From assembly GCF_003058165.1 (NCBI RefSeq), contig NZ_QBUC01000010.1:82175-146174 (forward strand): 64,000 nucleotides of DNA. Direction: 5' to 3'. Below the pieces are notes generated by a model. It was not told the origin of the DNA. It worked only from the letters and a program-made list of their open reading frames with translations, and ran no database searches. Below, one piece after another: positions 40,361-50,743 of this stretch; positions within the stretch are counted from its first letter, which is position 1, and each line of letters begins with the position of its first letter. Source of the DNA: Paenisporosarcina sp. OV554 (GTDB lineage Bacteria; Bacillota; Bacilli; Bacillales_A; Planococcaceae). The translations under genes and the position numbers were made by a program.

Positions 40361-40382
40361 ATGTTCCTCCTTTTTTGAATAC

Positions 40383-40668
40383 AAAAAAACTCCTATCGTC
40401 ACAAAAAGGACGAAGGAGTTGTTCGCGGTACCACCTTTATTCGCAGATGACAAGATAATCATCACGCTCTCAAGTTTATATAACGGCTTTTAACCGATTT
40501 CTGCTACTTCATTTTTTCACAGAAATTGCTCCTGGGCGACATTCAAATGTGTGTTTACGGAAACTTTCACCAAGCGTTTCCTCTCTAATGAAAACTACAG
40601 CATTTTACTCTTCCCAATCAATGCATCATTATTTAGTTATATTACCATTTCTTAATTAATACTATTGA
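40383..40668 (-). promoter_or_regulatory. T-box leader of valS
   Basis: On the minus strand the leader has the AGAGAG...GGTGAAAG Stem I elements, a GAAT-GTC-GCC specifier region (GTC at 40538-40540, a valine codon), the invariant AGGTGGTACCGCG T-box (40424-40436), and a terminator, ACTCCT...AGGAGT with a T run (40383-40420). Uncharged tRNA-Val should favour the antiterminator. The specifier was picked by eye. Confidence 0.95.
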
Positions 40669-40673
40669 TACGT

Positions 40674-40703
40674 ATTGTATCGAATGATTAATGTTACCGT
40701 CAA
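40674..40703 (-). promoter_or_regulatory. Sigma-A promoter of valS
   Basis: TTGACG (40698-40703) and TACAAT (40674-40679), spaced 18 bases, point into the T-box leader; the transcript should begin near 40668. Confidence 0.75.
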
Positions 40704-40727
40704 GTATTTTTGAAAGGAGGATTTATT

Positions 40728-40919
40728 ATGAGACGAGGATATAACCCCTATTTGCTTCCCCCTTGGCTACGGAAAACTCGCTTTTATTGCAAACACATTA
40801 TCCTACCCATTACAGTATTCGAATTAATCCGAACCATATTCATCCCGACTACATTCGATTTTTTACTGTTATGTCTATTGATTGGCATATTGATATTGTT
40901 TCAAAAAGACATTATTTAA
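40728..40919 (+). CDS. Small membrane protein of unknown function
   Basis: A 63-residue protein beginning MRRGYNPYLLPPWLRKTR with one or two hydrophobic segments (about 24-60). An AAAGGAGG site stands seven bases before the ATG. It is divergent from valS and converges with the SpoVID-like gene, overlapping its end by four bases. I do not recognise the family; the strong ribosome site supports expression. Confidence 0.6.
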   Translation: MRRGYNPYLLPPWLRKTRFYCKHIILPITVFELIRTIFIPTTFDFLLLCLLIGILILFQKDII

Positions 40920-41476
40920 CTTCTAACTTCGTAAACAGAGTAGGCATCTTTTAAGCCACGTAAGAAAAATGGCAAGTCTACATCTTCTTTGGTCGCTGTT
41001 TTCTCCTCAGAAGTTGGTAATTCGACTGCAGCTGCACTATTACTTCCTATTGATGAGGATTCCCTCTCGAGAGGTTTTTCATACGAGCATGTAACTTGCC
41101 ATTCCACTTTTAAGGCCTTTTCATCTGTGACATTTGCTTTCACGTCTGACAATTCAATTTCCGGTAGTTTATTGCCATGTACATACGTAGGTGGCAATTC
41201 TACGAATAAGGGAACTGCGTATTCAAAATATCCATTTTCTCCGCTGACGTCTAGATCTTCGATCGAAATCCATTCAGAAGTTCCGTGATGTTCACTTTCA
41301 CCTGGCGAAAATGTTACATTTGCAGCAATATGATAAATACCGTATAAACTGCTCACCCCATTGACCTGTTGAAATTCGACTTGCGGTTTTACCTCTATAC
41401 GTTGAGCACTTGTTGGTACACCAAAACTTTCCGGGAAATAAAATACTTCTTTAAGGTTCCAATTAACTTGATTCAC
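40916..41476 (-). CDS. SpoVID-like coat protein lacking a LysM domain
   Basis: A 186-residue beta-rich, membrane-free protein. The N-terminal ~120 residues (ESFGVPTSAQRIEVKP, YGIYHIAANVTF, EYAVPLFVELPP) resemble the N-terminal domain of SpoVID, which encases the forespore with coat proteins. The locus, between valS and hemL, is that of spoVID in B. subtilis (about 575 residues with a C-terminal LysM). Here no LysM is present. The final ~20 residues (DLPFFLRGLKDAYSVYEVRS) look like a conserved tail. The name rests on synteny and weak similarity. Confidence 0.55.
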   Translation of the reverse strand: MNQVNWNLKEVFYFPESFGVPTSAQRIEVKPQVEFQQVNGVSSLYGIYHIAANVTFSPGESEHHGTSEWISIEDLDVSGENGYFEYAVPLFVELPPTYVHGNKLPEIELSDVKANVTDEKALKVEWQVTCSYEKPLERESSSIGSNSAAAVELPTSEEKTATKEDVDLPFFLRGLKDAYSVYEVRS

Positions 41477-42038
41477 TTCTTGTCCTCCTTCACGATGCTA
41501 TGTGAAAGATTTTATGCGAGTAAACGAGCCTTTATGCTTGTAAAAATTGATTTGATATTTTATTGAAATATTAAAGTTCCAGCTCACCTTTGCTTTGCCA
41601 CTCGGATTTTTGCCAGCCTTGGAACATGGCAATAATCGATTGTGAAATATTTATCACTCATTTTGAGAGATTTATCGCTCATTCACGTCTCATTAACTAG
41701 TCAGCTTAATGAAACAGAAACATTAAGTCGTGCCTTATTTTGTCTTTATATGGAATAATGATCACGAAAATAAAAGAAGCAGAAAGAGGCCGAAGTAGTA
41801 TCTTCGGCCGAATATCTACTTAAATTTACATTAATTATTTAGTAAGCCGAACCATCAAAACTGTGAGCATCCAGGTTTGCAAGTGGCGAATGACGCACCA
41901 CCGCAACAAGATGATCTGAAAGAAGTGAGGTTGGCAAAGTGACGAAGTCACAAGCCCACCTCTTTTTACTAAAGATCATAGGGCAGCAGAGGTTGCTCTA
42001 ATTCAAAGCAAATACCTTTAAGATTCACCTCAACTTCG
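41477..42038. repeat. Gene-free repeat zone upstream of spoVID-like gene
   Basis: No gene is supported. The zone contains two GAGCGATAAA-type words on the minus strand (41651-41680, 21 bases apart), followed rightward by the inverted copy 3 of the ~250-nt repeat. Relative order and orientation repeat those at 143-530. Confidence 0.65.
41779..42020 (-). repeat. Dispersed ~250-nt structured repeat, copy 3
   Basis: Read on the minus strand: GAGGTGGGC-TTGTGACTTCGTCAC-GCCAACCTC hairpin, AGATCATCTTGTTGCGG, a CTTGCAAACCTGGA box, then AAGTAGATATTCGG and a perfect GGCCGAAG/CTTCGGCC hairpin before CTCTTTCTGC. The outer arms of the first hairpin differ from copy 1 at several bases but still pair. Confidence 0.7.
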
Positions 42039-43094
42039 TTAAGCTTTCAACCACCTCTTCAATGCATAAGTCAGCACTGGCCCTGCTATTAACAGGATAA
42101 AGAAAATGCGGAATAGATGAAAACTGGTCACTGTCGACAAATCCGCTCCCGTTTCTAAAGCGGTGATGGACATTTCTGCAATGCCTCCAGGTGCGGCACT
42201 AATAAAGAAATCCAAAAACGTATTGATGGGATGAATGAACGTCAATATGTATGCCATTCCTGCACAAAATGCAATAAGAACCAAATTCGTCAGCACAATT
42301 GCGCTAAACAGTCGAATTGATAATTGATTACGGACTTTTTCAAGTTGTAACCCTAAATGCGCACCTACAAAGATCTGTGAAAGAATCAATACGATGGAAG
42401 GTACTTCTACAACCGGATGAGCCGTAACAAACTGCACAATCGCCATTGATAATATAGGTGCCATAAGTTCAGGTAATGGAAAATGAATTTTCTTCATTCC
42501 CACCAAAAAAGCTAAAAATAATATTGCAAAAACCACAAAATGAACTAAGTTAAACGTTGACAGCTCTTCAAGTGACACATCATTTATATGGGTACCTTGT
42601 GGAAGCCATGCTGTAAAAAAAGGCACAACTGTTACGACAACAAATATCCGAAATGTTTGCATTAACGTAACGACCGTTGAATTCGCTGACGCTACTTCTT
42701 CACTTAGAAGGACCATTTGTGCAAGACCCCCAGGAAGTGAACCTAACACACTCGTAGCAATCGTTTCACCAGACATTTTCATAAATAATAAACTAAGAAG
42801 TAGTGCCACACCGACAATCGATAACGTCATTAAAACCATCAAAGGAAAGTCACTCCACATCAGGACAATCGATGCTTTTGTAAATGATGATCCAATTTGT
42901 ATTCCTAAAAAGATCAGTCCAATTTGACGCAATAGTTTCGGCCATTCAAATTGGATTTTTGTATATTGTCGAAGAAGTAGTAACGATACCATGGGTCCGA
43001 GCAACCAAGGTAAAAAGATGCCAATCCAATCAAAGACGACACCCGTCGAAGCGGCTATTAAAAATGTACGTAAAATAATCCAAGAATTGCGCAA
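42039..43094 (-). CDS. AbrB-family (DUF/PF05145) membrane protein
   Basis: A polytopic protein with two related halves, marked by GSLPGGLAQM and AAPGGIAEM, which is the AbrB-transporter (formerly ammonia-monooxygenase-like) signature. The transported substrate is unknown. The frame is open to a TTG at 43166, but only the TTG at 43094 has a good site (GGTGAG six bases upstream), giving 351 residues and about ten membrane segments. It follows hemL with the same orientation and may be cotranscribed with the heme operon. Confidence 0.85.
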   Translation of the reverse strand: MRNSWIILRTFLIAASTGVVFDWIGIFLPWLLGPMVSLLLLRQYTKIQFEWPKLLRQIGLIFLGIQIGSSFTKASIVLMWSDFPLMVLMTLSIVGVALLLSLLFMKMSGETIATSVLGSLPGGLAQMVLLSEEVASANSTVVTLMQTFRIFVVVTVVPFFTAWLPQGTHINDVSLEELSTFNLVHFVVFAILFLAFLVGMKKIHFPLPELMAPILSMAIVQFVTAHPVVEVPSIVLILSQIFVGAHLGLQLEKVRNQLSIRLFSAIVLTNLVLIAFCAGMAYILTFIHPINTFLDFFISAAPGGIAEMSITALETGADLSTVTSFHLFRIFFILLIAGPVLTYALKRWLKA

Positions 43095-43170
43095 CGCTGT
43101 CTCACCACTCCCATTTGTCTTGCTCTTCTTCAAAAAATCCTGATACTCATGTGAGTACCAGGACAAGAAA

Positions 43171-44460
43171 TTAAGCTAATTGAGCAAACACTTTATGGAA
43201 TGCTGCTACTGTTTTTGCAATGTCTTCAGATGTATGAGCGGCAGATAAGAACATTCCTTCAAATTGTGAAGGTGGTAAGAAAATACCTTCCTCAGCCATT
43301 AGACGATAATATTTCGCAAACAACTGAAGGTCAGATGTTTTAGCAATTTCGTAGTTGGTCACCTTTTCATTTGTAAAGAAGAACCCAATCATTGATCCAG
43401 CACGATTTACTGTATGTGGGATGTGATATTTAGATGCCGCCTCACGGAAGCCTGCTTCTAACTGGTCTGCTAATCGATTGAAATGATTGTAGGTTTCTGG
43501 TGTTAATCGAGACAAGGTTTCAAGTCCAGCAGTCATGGCAAGTGGATTACCTGACAATGTTCCTGCTTGATAAATCGGACCACTTGGCGCGATTCGAGAC
43601 ATAATCTCAAGCTTCCCACCGTAAGCACCTACAGGAAGTCCCCCACCAATAACTTTTCCTAGACACGTCAAATCAGGTGTGACGTTGAAATGACCTTGTG
43701 CACAGTTGTAGCCAACACGGAATCCAGTCATGACTTCATCAAAAATAAGAACTGTTCCATTTTCAGTTGATAGTTCACGGAGACCTTCCAAGAAGCCAGT
43801 TTCAGGACCAACAACACCCATATTTCCTGCAACTGGTTCAACGATAACAGCAGCTAAGTCTTCACCATGTTGTTTAAACGCAGCACGAACGCTCTCTAAA
43901 TCATTATAAGCCACCGTAATGGTATTTTTCGCAACAGATTCAGGTACACCGGGGCTATCAGGTAAACCTAACGTAGCGACGCCAGAACCCGCTTTTATTA
44001 GTAAGCTATCGCCATGTCCATGGTAACAACCTTCAAATTTCAATATTTTATCTCGACCAGTGAAACCGCGAGCAGCACGTAACGCACTCATCGTTGCTTC
44101 AGTTCCAGACGATACCATACGAACCATTTCGATTGAAGGAACGCGTTCCATCACAAGTTTAGCTAAGTCATTTTCGACAAGTGTTGGAGCACCAAAACTT
44201 GTACCCGTTTCTGCTACTTTTTGAATAGCAGCTACAACGTCTGGGTGAGTGTGACCTAAAATTAGTGGTCCCCAAGATAACACGTAATCGATGTATTCAT
44301 TGCCATCAATGTCGGTGATCGTAGCGCCTTTACCGCTTGCCATAAAAATAGGATCCATATCTACTGACTTAAATGCACGAACGGGACTATTGACGCCACC
44401 TGGCATTAATTTAACAGCTTCTGTAAACGCTTGTTTAGATTTTTCATATGAACGTCCCAT
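43171..44460 (-). CDS. hemL: Glutamate-1-semialdehyde 2,1-aminomutase
   Basis: HemL converts glutamate-1-semialdehyde to 5-aminolevulinate using PLP. The 429-residue protein starts [14 protein letters not shown] and has [13 protein letters not shown], the [11 protein letters not shown] segment, and the PLP lysine in [11 protein letters not shown]. The ATG at 44460 overlaps the hemB stop (TAATG), with GGGGGC upstream. It is the last heme gene of the operon. Confidence 0.98.
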   Translation of the reverse strand: MGRSYEKSKQAFTEAVKLMPGGVNSPVRAFKSVDMDPIFMASGKGATITDIDGNEYIDYVLSWGPLILGHTHPDVVAAIQKVAETGTSFGAPTLVENDLAKLVMERVPSIEMVRMVSSGTEATMSALRAARGFTGRDKILKFEGCYHGHGDSLLIKAGSGVATLGLPDSPGVPESVAKNTITVAYNDLESVRAAFKQHGEDLAAVIVEPVAGNMGVVGPETGFLEGLRELSTENGTVLIFDEVMTGFRVGYNCAQGHFNVTPDLTCLGKVIGGGLPVGAYGGKLEIMSRIAPSGPIYQAGTLSGNPLAMTAGLETLSRLTPETYNHFNRLADQLEAGFREAASKYHIPHTVNRAGSMIGFFFTNEKVTNYEIAKTSDLQLFAKYYRLMAEEGIFLPPSQFEGMFLSAAHTSEDIAKTVAAFHKVFAQLA

Positions 44461-45440
44461 TATTTCGCCCCCAACCAACGCGCCACGTCTTTTGCGTGAT
44501 ACGTCATGATTAAATCTGCGCCTGCACGTTTCATGCTTGTTAATGTTTCAAGTACAATTCGTTCTTCGTCAATCCAGCCATTTTGAGCTGCCGCTTTTAC
44601 CATGGCATACTCACCACTTACATTGTAAGCAACGATAGGTAAGTCGAAGTTATTCTTAACGTCACGTACAATATCTAAATAAGACAACGCTGGTTTAACA
44701 ATTAAGAAATCTGCGCCTTCTTCCACGTCTGAGGCAGCTTCACGCATTGCTTCATTGCGATTAGCAAAATCCATTTGGTACGTTTTGCGGTCACCAAATT
44801 GTGGGGTACTGTTCGCAGCATCGCGGAATGGACCATAGTATGCAGATGCGTATTTAACCGCATATGACATGATTGGCAGATGTGAAAAACCTGCTTCATC
44901 TAAGCCGTAGCGAATCGCTGACACAAATCCATCCATCATATTCGACGGGGCAATAATATCTGCACCAGCTTTTGCTTGTGCAATTGCCGTACGTGCTAGT
45001 AAATCAAGAGTTGGATCATTTAACACTTGTCCATTTTCAATTATGCCGCAGTGACCATGGTCCGTGTACTCACACAAACAAGTATCAGCTATGACAATTA
45101 ATTCAGGATGACGATTCTTCGCAAAACGAATGGCTTCTTGAACAATCCCGTGATCGTGATAAGCTTGTGTACCTTCAGCGTCTTTTTCTAGAGGAATTCC
45201 AAATAAAATAATTGAAGGGATTCCAAGGGATACTATTTCATCTAATTCCGTGCCTAATTGATCAAGAGAAAATTGGAACACTCCTGGCATTGAAGCAATC
45301 GGATTTTTAATATTTTCACCTTCGGCAACGAATAATGGGTAAATTAAATCGTTTGTATGTAATCTTGTTTCGCGGACCATTGCACGCAATGTTTCGCTAT
45401 TTCGTAAACGGCGATGTCTGTTAAATTGAAGTTCTTTCAT
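44460..45440 (-). CDS. hemB: Delta-aminolevulinic acid dehydratase
   Basis: HemB condenses two aminolevulinates to porphobilinogen. The 326 residues contain a cysteine-bearing metal site ([14 protein letters not shown]) and active-site lysines in [11 protein letters not shown] and [10 protein letters not shown]. It overlaps hemD by one base and hemL by one base, indicating tight coupling. Confidence 0.98.
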   Translation of the reverse strand: MKELQFNRHRRLRNSETLRAMVRETRLHTNDLIYPLFVAEGENIKNPIASMPGVFQFSLDQLGTELDEIVSLGIPSIILFGIPLEKDAEGTQAYHDHGIVQEAIRFAKNRHPELIVIADTCLCEYTDHGHCGIIENGQVLNDPTLDLLARTAIAQAKAGADIIAPSNMMDGFVSAIRYGLDEAGFSHLPIMSYAVKYASAYYGPFRDAANSTPQFGDRKTYQMDFANRNEAMREAASDVEEGADFLIVKPALSYLDIVRDVKNNFDLPIVAYNVSGEYAMVKAAAQNGWIDEERIVLETLTSMKRAGADLIMTYHAKDVARWLGAK

Positions 45441-46201
45441 TAGTATAAATCATCCTTCCAGATAGCGATTTCTTGAACGAGTGCAAGCCATGTATAAGTA
45501 GTTGGTTGAACATGAACTCGCGCACCATGATTTAATAACGCAGCAGCGGTCACATGACCTATAGCTGCAATTTTTATTTGATTCCAACCTATTTCCCGGG
45601 CAATTTCAGTTGCGTATATATTAACAGAAGACGGACTTGCAAAAGCCACGAAGACATTTGGATGTTGGACTATATATGTAGACAAGCGTGTCGCATTGTC
45701 TTTATCGGGTAGTGTTTCATAAACCGTCCATTCAACAACTTGTTGGCTTAGACCCGCTTTAATTGTTGCTTTTGCAAGGGAACCTCTCAGAAATAAACAA
45801 CAATCAGATTGATTCGAGACTTGTGGAAACTGTTGAACAAATTTATCTGCACTATACGTAGTTGGTGTAAATGACACATGAAATCCGATCTTTTCTAACG
45901 CATGTGCTGTATTCTTTCCGACAGCAGCAATTTTACAAGTCAGAGTATCAGAAACAACCTTGTGCCTATTTAGCTTCTGTTCAAAAGCTGATACTGCGTT
46001 TTGACTAGTGAAAATGAGCCAATCATAGCTAGACAATGTTGACATGAAAATATCGTCTTGATCTGTAAGTTCTTGTGTTCGAATGAGTGGGAAAGCTTCC
46101 ACTTTACCGCCAAGTCTTTCAACTTCTAAAAAAGCTTCGCTCGATTTCGGTTGACCTGTAAAGACAATGGTTTGTCCTCGCAAATCACCGATTTTAGACA
46201 T
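45440..46201 (-). CDS. hemD: Uroporphyrinogen-III synthase
   Basis: HemD closes hydroxymethylbilane to uroporphyrinogen III. The 253 residues form two alternating alpha/beta domains, with [14 protein letters not shown] near 60 and [12 protein letters not shown] near 165, typical of this poorly conserved family. It lies between hemC (8-base overlap) and hemB. Confidence 0.93.
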   Translation of the reverse strand: MSKIGDLRGQTIVFTGQPKSSEAFLEVERLGGKVEAFPLIRTQELTDQDDIFMSTLSSYDWLIFTSQNAVSAFEQKLNRHKVVSDTLTCKIAAVGKNTAHALEKIGFHVSFTPTTYSADKFVQQFPQVSNQSDCCLFLRGSLAKATIKAGLSQQVVEWTVYETLPDKDNATRLSTYIVQHPNVFVAFASPSSVNIYATEIAREIGWNQIKIAAIGHVTAAALLNHGARVHVQPTTYTWLALVQEIAIWKDDLY

Positions 46202-47123
46202 TTAAATCGGCTCTTACTTGTTGGATCAAATCATAAGCACCTTGCTCACTTAAAATCTTTGCTACTTCTTTACCAGCTGTTTCAGGTTGAACATTTGTTG
46301 CAGACTGTTTAAATACTTGTTCCGCATCGGGAGACGCTACAAGTCCTGTAAACTCAACGCTTCCGTTTTCCATCGTTGCAAAACCAGCGATAGGTACTTG
46401 GCAGCCTCCATCCATTGCATATAAAAATGCGCGCTCTGCATGAACTGCGTTCCATGTGTCTGAATGCGTTAGTTTTCCAAGTTCAGCTAATAATTCTTCG
46501 TCATCTCCGCGGCACTCAATTGCTAAAGCACCTTGACCTACTGCAGGAAGACAATCTTCAACTGATAAATATTCAGTTACCACATCGTCACTCCAGCCAA
46601 GACGCTTAAGTCCTGCGGCTGCTAAGATAATCGCATCGTACTCATCCGTTTCAAGTTTCGCTAAACGCGTATCCACGTTGCCACGAATCCATTTAATTTC
46701 AAGGTCTGGACGCAATAATAAAAGTTGAGCAGAACGACGTAAACTACTTGTTCCAACAACCGCCCCTACTGGTAGCTCCATAAACTTCACATGATCAGTT
46801 GAAATGAATGCATCACGTGCATCTTCACGAGGAGGAATACATCCAATGACTAGCCCTTCTGGCAGTTCTGAAGGCATGTCCTTCATGCTATGAACTGCAA
46901 AGTCGATTTCTTTATCGTACAAAGCTTGTTCAATTTCTTTTACGAACAAACCTTTACCGCCAACTTTCGAAAGTTGAACGTCTACGATTTGATCTCCTTT
47001 AGTAACAATTTCTTTTACTTCAAATTCAAATGGTGCTCCTGCTTGTTTCATTTGGTCAATAAACCAGTTCGTTTGTGTTAAAGCTAATTTACTTCTTCTA
47101 GAACCGACAATAATTTTTCTCAT
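46194..47123 (-). CDS. hemC: Porphobilinogen deaminase
   Basis: HemC builds hydroxymethylbilane from four porphobilinogens. The 309 residues begin [15 protein letters not shown] and include the [13 protein letters not shown] loop with the catalytic Asp, [11 protein letters not shown], and the dipyrromethane-attaching Cys in MDGGCQVPI. Spacing to hemX is 35 bases. Confidence 0.98.
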   Translation of the reverse strand: MRKIIVGSRRSKLALTQTNWFIDQMKQAGAPFEFEVKEIVTKGDQIVDVQLSKVGGKGLFVKEIEQALYDKEIDFAVHSMKDMPSELPEGLVIGCIPPREDARDAFISTDHVKFMELPVGAVVGTSSLRRSAQLLLLRPDLEIKWIRGNVDTRLAKLETDEYDAIILAAAGLKRLGWSDDVVTEYLSVEDCLPAVGQGALAIECRGDDEELLAELGKLTHSDTWNAVHAERAFLYAMDGGCQVPIAGFATMENGSVEFTGLVASPDAEQVFKQSATNVQPETAGKEVAKILSEQGAYDLIQQVRADLNV

Positions 47124-47158
47124 AATAGATAATACCCCACTTTAGATGTAGTTAAATT

Positions 47159-47989
47159 TTAATACCAAAAATGAAAGTCAGATAAACGACTTCCTAAAAA
47201 GAAGTTAATTAATACTAATAAGAAAGCATAGACATGTCCCCATGCGTAACTTGTTCCTTGCAGTGTGCCTTTTTGTCGCCGATAAAATAAGTAGCCATAA
47301 ACAAATAATAAAACAAACGATCCGAAAATTTTCACGTCAGCCAATGAAAACTCATTAATCGAAACATACGCCCATTGCAGCCCAAGAATCAAACTGACCA
47401 AAAGAAATGGTATACCTGTGACAATTGATATCGTCATGCCTTTTTCTGTTTGATCAAGAGAAGGCAATTTGCCAAACTGTTTGGTCCATTTCTTTTTCTT
47501 TAATAATCGATACAAAATATGATATAGCGTTGAGAAGACGAACGATAACGAAAATGCCACATAAGACAATATGGCAAATGTAATATGGATAATTAACAGC
47601 TCAGAAAGAAGTGTTTCCCCTATTGGAGATTGTTCAATTTGAACTGGTCCGAATGTATGAATGGTGATAAAAATAAAGCCTATGACATTTAAGAAAAATA
47701 CAGGTAGCATCACTCGATATGTAAGGTGAAGCACGATGGATAATGTAAGCATTAACCATGCATAAAAATAAATGCCTTCAAACAACGTCAAGATTGGAAA
47801 GCGCTTTGTTTCGACAATGTAAAGGATTAAAAAAACCGTCTGCAAGAGCCATACAGTGCCTATTAGCCAAAATGCAATACGCTTTGCTTTTGAATCCTTA
47901 TCTAAATAATCTATGAAGTAAAATACAAGACTGATTCCGTAGAGGATAACCATTACTTCATGCAGCCTTGTCATGGTTATATCCGCCAT
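47159..47989 (-). CDS. hemX: HemX, CcsA-type membrane protein
   Basis: HemX is a polytopic protein (about eight TM segments) of the cytochrome c assembly (CcsA) family; in B. subtilis it lowers the amount of HemA. The 276-residue protein opens MADITMTRLHEVMVILYG, closely parallel to B. subtilis HemX, which fixes the start. It lies between hemA and hemC, but a strong hairpin stands upstream, after hemA. Confidence 0.93.
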   Translation of the reverse strand: MADITMTRLHEVMVILYGISLVFYFIDYLDKDSKAKRIAFWLIGTVWLLQTVFLILYIVETKRFPILTLFEGIYFYAWLMLTLSIVLHLTYRVMLPVFFLNVIGFIFITIHTFGPVQIEQSPIGETLLSELLIIHITFAILSYVAFSLSFVFSTLYHILYRLLKKKKWTKQFGKLPSLDQTEKGMTISIVTGIPFLLVSLILGLQWAYVSINEFSLADVKIFGSFVLLFVYGYLFYRRQKGTLQGTSYAWGHVYAFLLVLINFFLGSRLSDFHFWY

Positions 47990-48014
47990 ACCTTGCCCCT
48001 TTTCGCATCAGACA

Positions 48015-48063
48015 TAAAAAAGCGTTTTCGCATGTATAGTTTACCATACAGATACGAAAACGC
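48015..48063 (-). terminator. Terminator-like hairpin between hemA and hemX
   Basis: GGCGTTTTCGTATCTGTATGG pairs across a small loop with CTATACATGCGAAAACGCT, followed by six T residues on the minus strand. It starts 13 bases after the hemA stop, inside what is otherwise one operon, so it could attenuate hemXCDBL. Confidence 0.88.
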
Positions 48064-48076
48064 CTCCTAACTTGAA

Positions 48077-49441
48077 TTAATATGAATAGCGTGGATTAAC
48101 AACTTTTTGTGCTTCTTCGACAACTTCCACTTGTTGTTTAGGAATTAACATTTGACGCTCTTTTTCTTGTTTTACTTCTTCTTCAATCCCAAAAATTTGT
48201 TGGAATAATTGCAGTTGTTCATGAGAATTTGAAGACGAAGCAAGTTCTTTTGCTTGTAGGATTGGTTCTTTTAATAATTGATTAATAATTGATTTCGTGT
48301 GCTTGCTCAAAATTTTTCGTTCACGATCTGTGAGTTCAGGCATTTTATTTTCAATGCTGACCATAGTATCCGTTTGAATTTGCAAAGCTTTTTGACGAAG
48401 AGCCGAAATGACAGGCACCACACCTAATGTACCAAGCCAGTCTTTAAATTGAACCAATTCTAGTTCAATCATCAGCATGATTTCATCTGCTGCACGTTGT
48501 CGTTCTGCTAAATTCGCTTCAACAATACCTTGTAGATCATCAATATCGTACAAGAACACATTTGCAAGGTCTCCAATGCGTGGATCTAAATCACGTGGAA
48601 CCGCGATATCGACCATAAACAATGGTTTCCCTTTGCGAATACGTTCAACAAATTGCATTAACTCTAAATCAATGACAAAATCGGTCGAGCCTGTTGAACT
48701 AATTAGAATGTCAGCTTCTAGCAATGCACATTGTAGTTCTTGCATTGATTTAGCATGACCGTCAAATTGATCTGCAAGTAATTGAGCTTTTTCTAATGTA
48801 CGATTAATAACGGTGATTTTACCTGCACCATTACTGTGAAGATTTTTAATCGCCAATTCACCCATTTTTCCAGCACCTAAAATGACAACATGTTTGTTTT
48901 TCAAAGAACCAAAAATTTTCTTCGCCAGTTCAACTGCTGCATAGGAAACAGAAACCGCGTTTTCACCGATAGCTGTTTCTGAATGAGCTCGCTTAGCAAG
49001 TGTAATGGATTGTTTAAACAATTGATTAAACACCGTTCCAGTTGTTCCTCGTTCTTGACCATCTAAGAAACTTTTACGTACTTGTCCAAGAATTTGCGTT
49101 TCTCCCAGTACCATCGAATCAATTCCTGCAGTCAATCGGAATAAATGCTCTCTTGCTCCATCATTTTCATAAATGAATAAGTAAGATGAGAACGATTCCA
49201 TCGATATATTGAACCAATTGGCAAGGAATTGTTTTATATAATAACGTCCAGTATGTAACTGATCGACAATCGCATAGATTTCGGTCCGGTTACATGTCGA
49301 GACTATTACATTTTCTAATATGCTTTTTTGCTCTTGTAAAGCTCGCATCGCCTGCGGTAAATCAGACTCTACGAAGGACAATCGTTCGCGAATCTCTACC
49401 GGCGCTGTACGATAATTCACACCCACTACGATGGTATGCAT
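48077..49441 (-). CDS. hemA: Glutamyl-tRNA reductase
   Basis: HemA reduces glutamyl-tRNA to glutamate-1-semialdehyde, the first committed heme step. The 454 residues include STCNRTEIY with the catalytic Cys near 50, [12 protein letters not shown], the NADPH-binding GAGKMGELA, and a C-terminal dimerisation domain. The start [19 protein letters not shown] is typical. It leads the heme gene cluster. Confidence 0.98.
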   Translation of the reverse strand: MHTIVVGVNYRTAPVEIRERLSFVESDLPQAMRALQEQKSILENVIVSTCNRTEIYAIVDQLHTGRYYIKQFLANWFNISMESFSSYLFIYENDGAREHLFRLTAGIDSMVLGETQILGQVRKSFLDGQERGTTGTVFNQLFKQSITLAKRAHSETAIGENAVSVSYAAVELAKKIFGSLKNKHVVILGAGKMGELAIKNLHSNGAGKITVINRTLEKAQLLADQFDGHAKSMQELQCALLEADILISSTGSTDFVIDLELMQFVERIRKGKPLFMVDIAVPRDLDPRIGDLANVFLYDIDDLQGIVEANLAERQRAADEIMLMIELELVQFKDWLGTLGVVPVISALRQKALQIQTDTMVSIENKMPELTDRERKILSKHTKSIINQLLKEPILQAKELASSSNSHEQLQLFQQIFGIEEEVKQEKERQMLIPKQQVEVVEEAQKVVNPRYSY

Positions 49442-49480
49442 GGCTCCATGACACCTCTCACGTTCTATTTCATGCCTCTA

Positions 49481-49486
49481 ATTATA
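49481..49486 (-). promoter_or_regulatory. Candidate -10 box of the hemA promoter
   Basis: A perfect TATAAT on the minus strand about 40 bases before hemA. The -35 region (TTGTTT, about 15 bases away) is imperfectly spaced. Confidence 0.5.
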
Positions 49487-49762
49487 GCATAGCCATTGTT
49501 AAAACAAGTTTCAAAATGTGAACAAGCTATGAAATCAAGGCAGATTGTATGCTACTTTATAATAATTACAAAGTAAGTGTAACAAATCGTCGAAAAAGAC
49601 ACAATTGTTTTGCTCTTATACAGAATTGTCTGTGAATAGCGTCAAATCGGTTTATGTTTTATTGCTTTACGATTTTGGTTGAATGTCTTTAGCTATGGAT
49701 TTATTTCCTTTCGCGACAAATTACGTCTTGCATTAACTTTTTTCTGTCTACTCATTATTGTT

Positions 49763-50060
49763 TTTCATCCACTCATGGGCCGTTTCATCCATTTACTCAA
49801 AGTTTTCATCCATTCACCTTACCTTTTCAACCACTCAGGCAACTTTTTCAACCACTCGCGCGAGGTTTTCATCCATTCGCTTGGAGAAAGACAACAATCC
49901 TCTCGAGAAGTACATCCGATTTCTATGCAAAAAACCATAAAGACGATTTTACTTTTATATCCACTATCGTAATAATTTCATCTATTCAGGTAATGTTTTC
50001 ATCCATTCGCGCAACCTTTTCAACCAATCATGCAACTTTTTCATCCATTCGCTTTTAGAA
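49763..50060 (+). repeat. Two arrays of TTTCATCCATTC words at 21-bp spacing
   Basis: Six units (49763-49888) and four units (49978-50061) of TTTCA(T/A)CCA(T/C)TC recur every 21 bases (one step of 20). Each array is followed by a similar flank (AGAAAGACA-CAATC-TCGAGAAG), so the whole block was duplicated. It lies between engB and hemA; no gene is supported from 49442 to 50152. Confidence 0.88.
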
Positions 50061-50104
50061 AGACAGCAATCGTATCGAGAAGGCAATCAACAGAATAAAT
50101 CCAT

Positions 50105-50144
50105 AAAAAAACTCTCTAAAAAGCGAAATGCTTCTAAGAGAGTT
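50105..50144 (-). terminator. Terminator of lon-engB
   Basis: AAACTCTCTTAGAAGC...GCTTTTTAGAGAGTTT hairpin with a T run on the minus strand, nine bases after the engB stop. Confidence 0.9.
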
Positions 50145-50152
50145 TGTCCATT

Positions 50153-50743
50153 TTATTCAAGTGTCATACGGCGCTCGATTTCTGCCCATGCTGCATCAAA
50201 GCCAAGTCCAGTTTCAGATGAAAACACAATCATTGTGTCATGTGCTTCCATATCGAGTTCATCACGTACCATTTTTTTATGTTTTTCCCATTTACCTTTA
50301 GGAATCTTATCCGCTTTTGTAGCGATTACGATACACGGAATTTGATGGTACTTTAAGAAGTCGTACATCATACAATCATCATCTGAAGGTGGATGACGTA
50401 AATCCACAATTTGAATGACGGCTTTTAGTAAATCGCGACCCGTCACATATTCTTCTATCATTCTACTCCATGCTTCACGAGAGCTTTTCGATACTTTTGC
50501 ATAGCCGTATCCAGGAACGTCAACGAAAAAAAGTTTCTCTTCTATTTTGTAGAAGTTTAATGTTTGTGTTTTACCTGGTTTTGACGAAATACGTGCCATA
50601 CTCTTGCGGCCTATCATTTTATTAATAAATGACGATTTTCCTACATTAGAACGACCGGCCAAAGCAAACTCCGGAAAACCATCTTCCGGATATTGCGCTG
50701 GACGTACTGCACTTATAACTAACTCAACGTTATGAACCTTCAT
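50153..50743 (-). CDS. engB: GTPase EngB (YsxC), ribosome assembly
   Basis: EngB/YsxC is an essential GTPase in 50S assembly. The 196 residues contain G1 GRSNVGKSS, the G2 region [12 protein letters not shown]3 DVPGYG, and G4 ATKADK. It overlaps the end of lon by four bases (ATGA), the same lonA-ysxC arrangement as in B. subtilis. Confidence 0.97.
   Translation of the reverse strand: MKVHNVELVISAVRPAQYPEDGFPEFALAGRSNVGKSSFINKMIGRKSMARISSKPGKTQTLNFYKIEEKLFFVDVPGYGYAKVSKSSREAWSRMIEEYVTGRDLLKAVIQIVDLRHPPSDDDCMMYDFLKYHQIPCIVIATKADKIPKGKWEKHKKMVRDELDMEAHDTMIVFSSETGLGFDAAWAEIERRMTLE

Noticed and set aside
37709..40465. A 35-residue N-terminal extension of ValS
   Set aside because: It lies within the T-box leader, including the terminator and the T-box sequence. 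The ATG at 40360 has a consensus ribosome site.
49763..50061. A CRISPR array in the hemA-engB spacer
   Set aside because: The conserved part is about 12 bp and the variable part about 9 bp, far below CRISPR dimensions.
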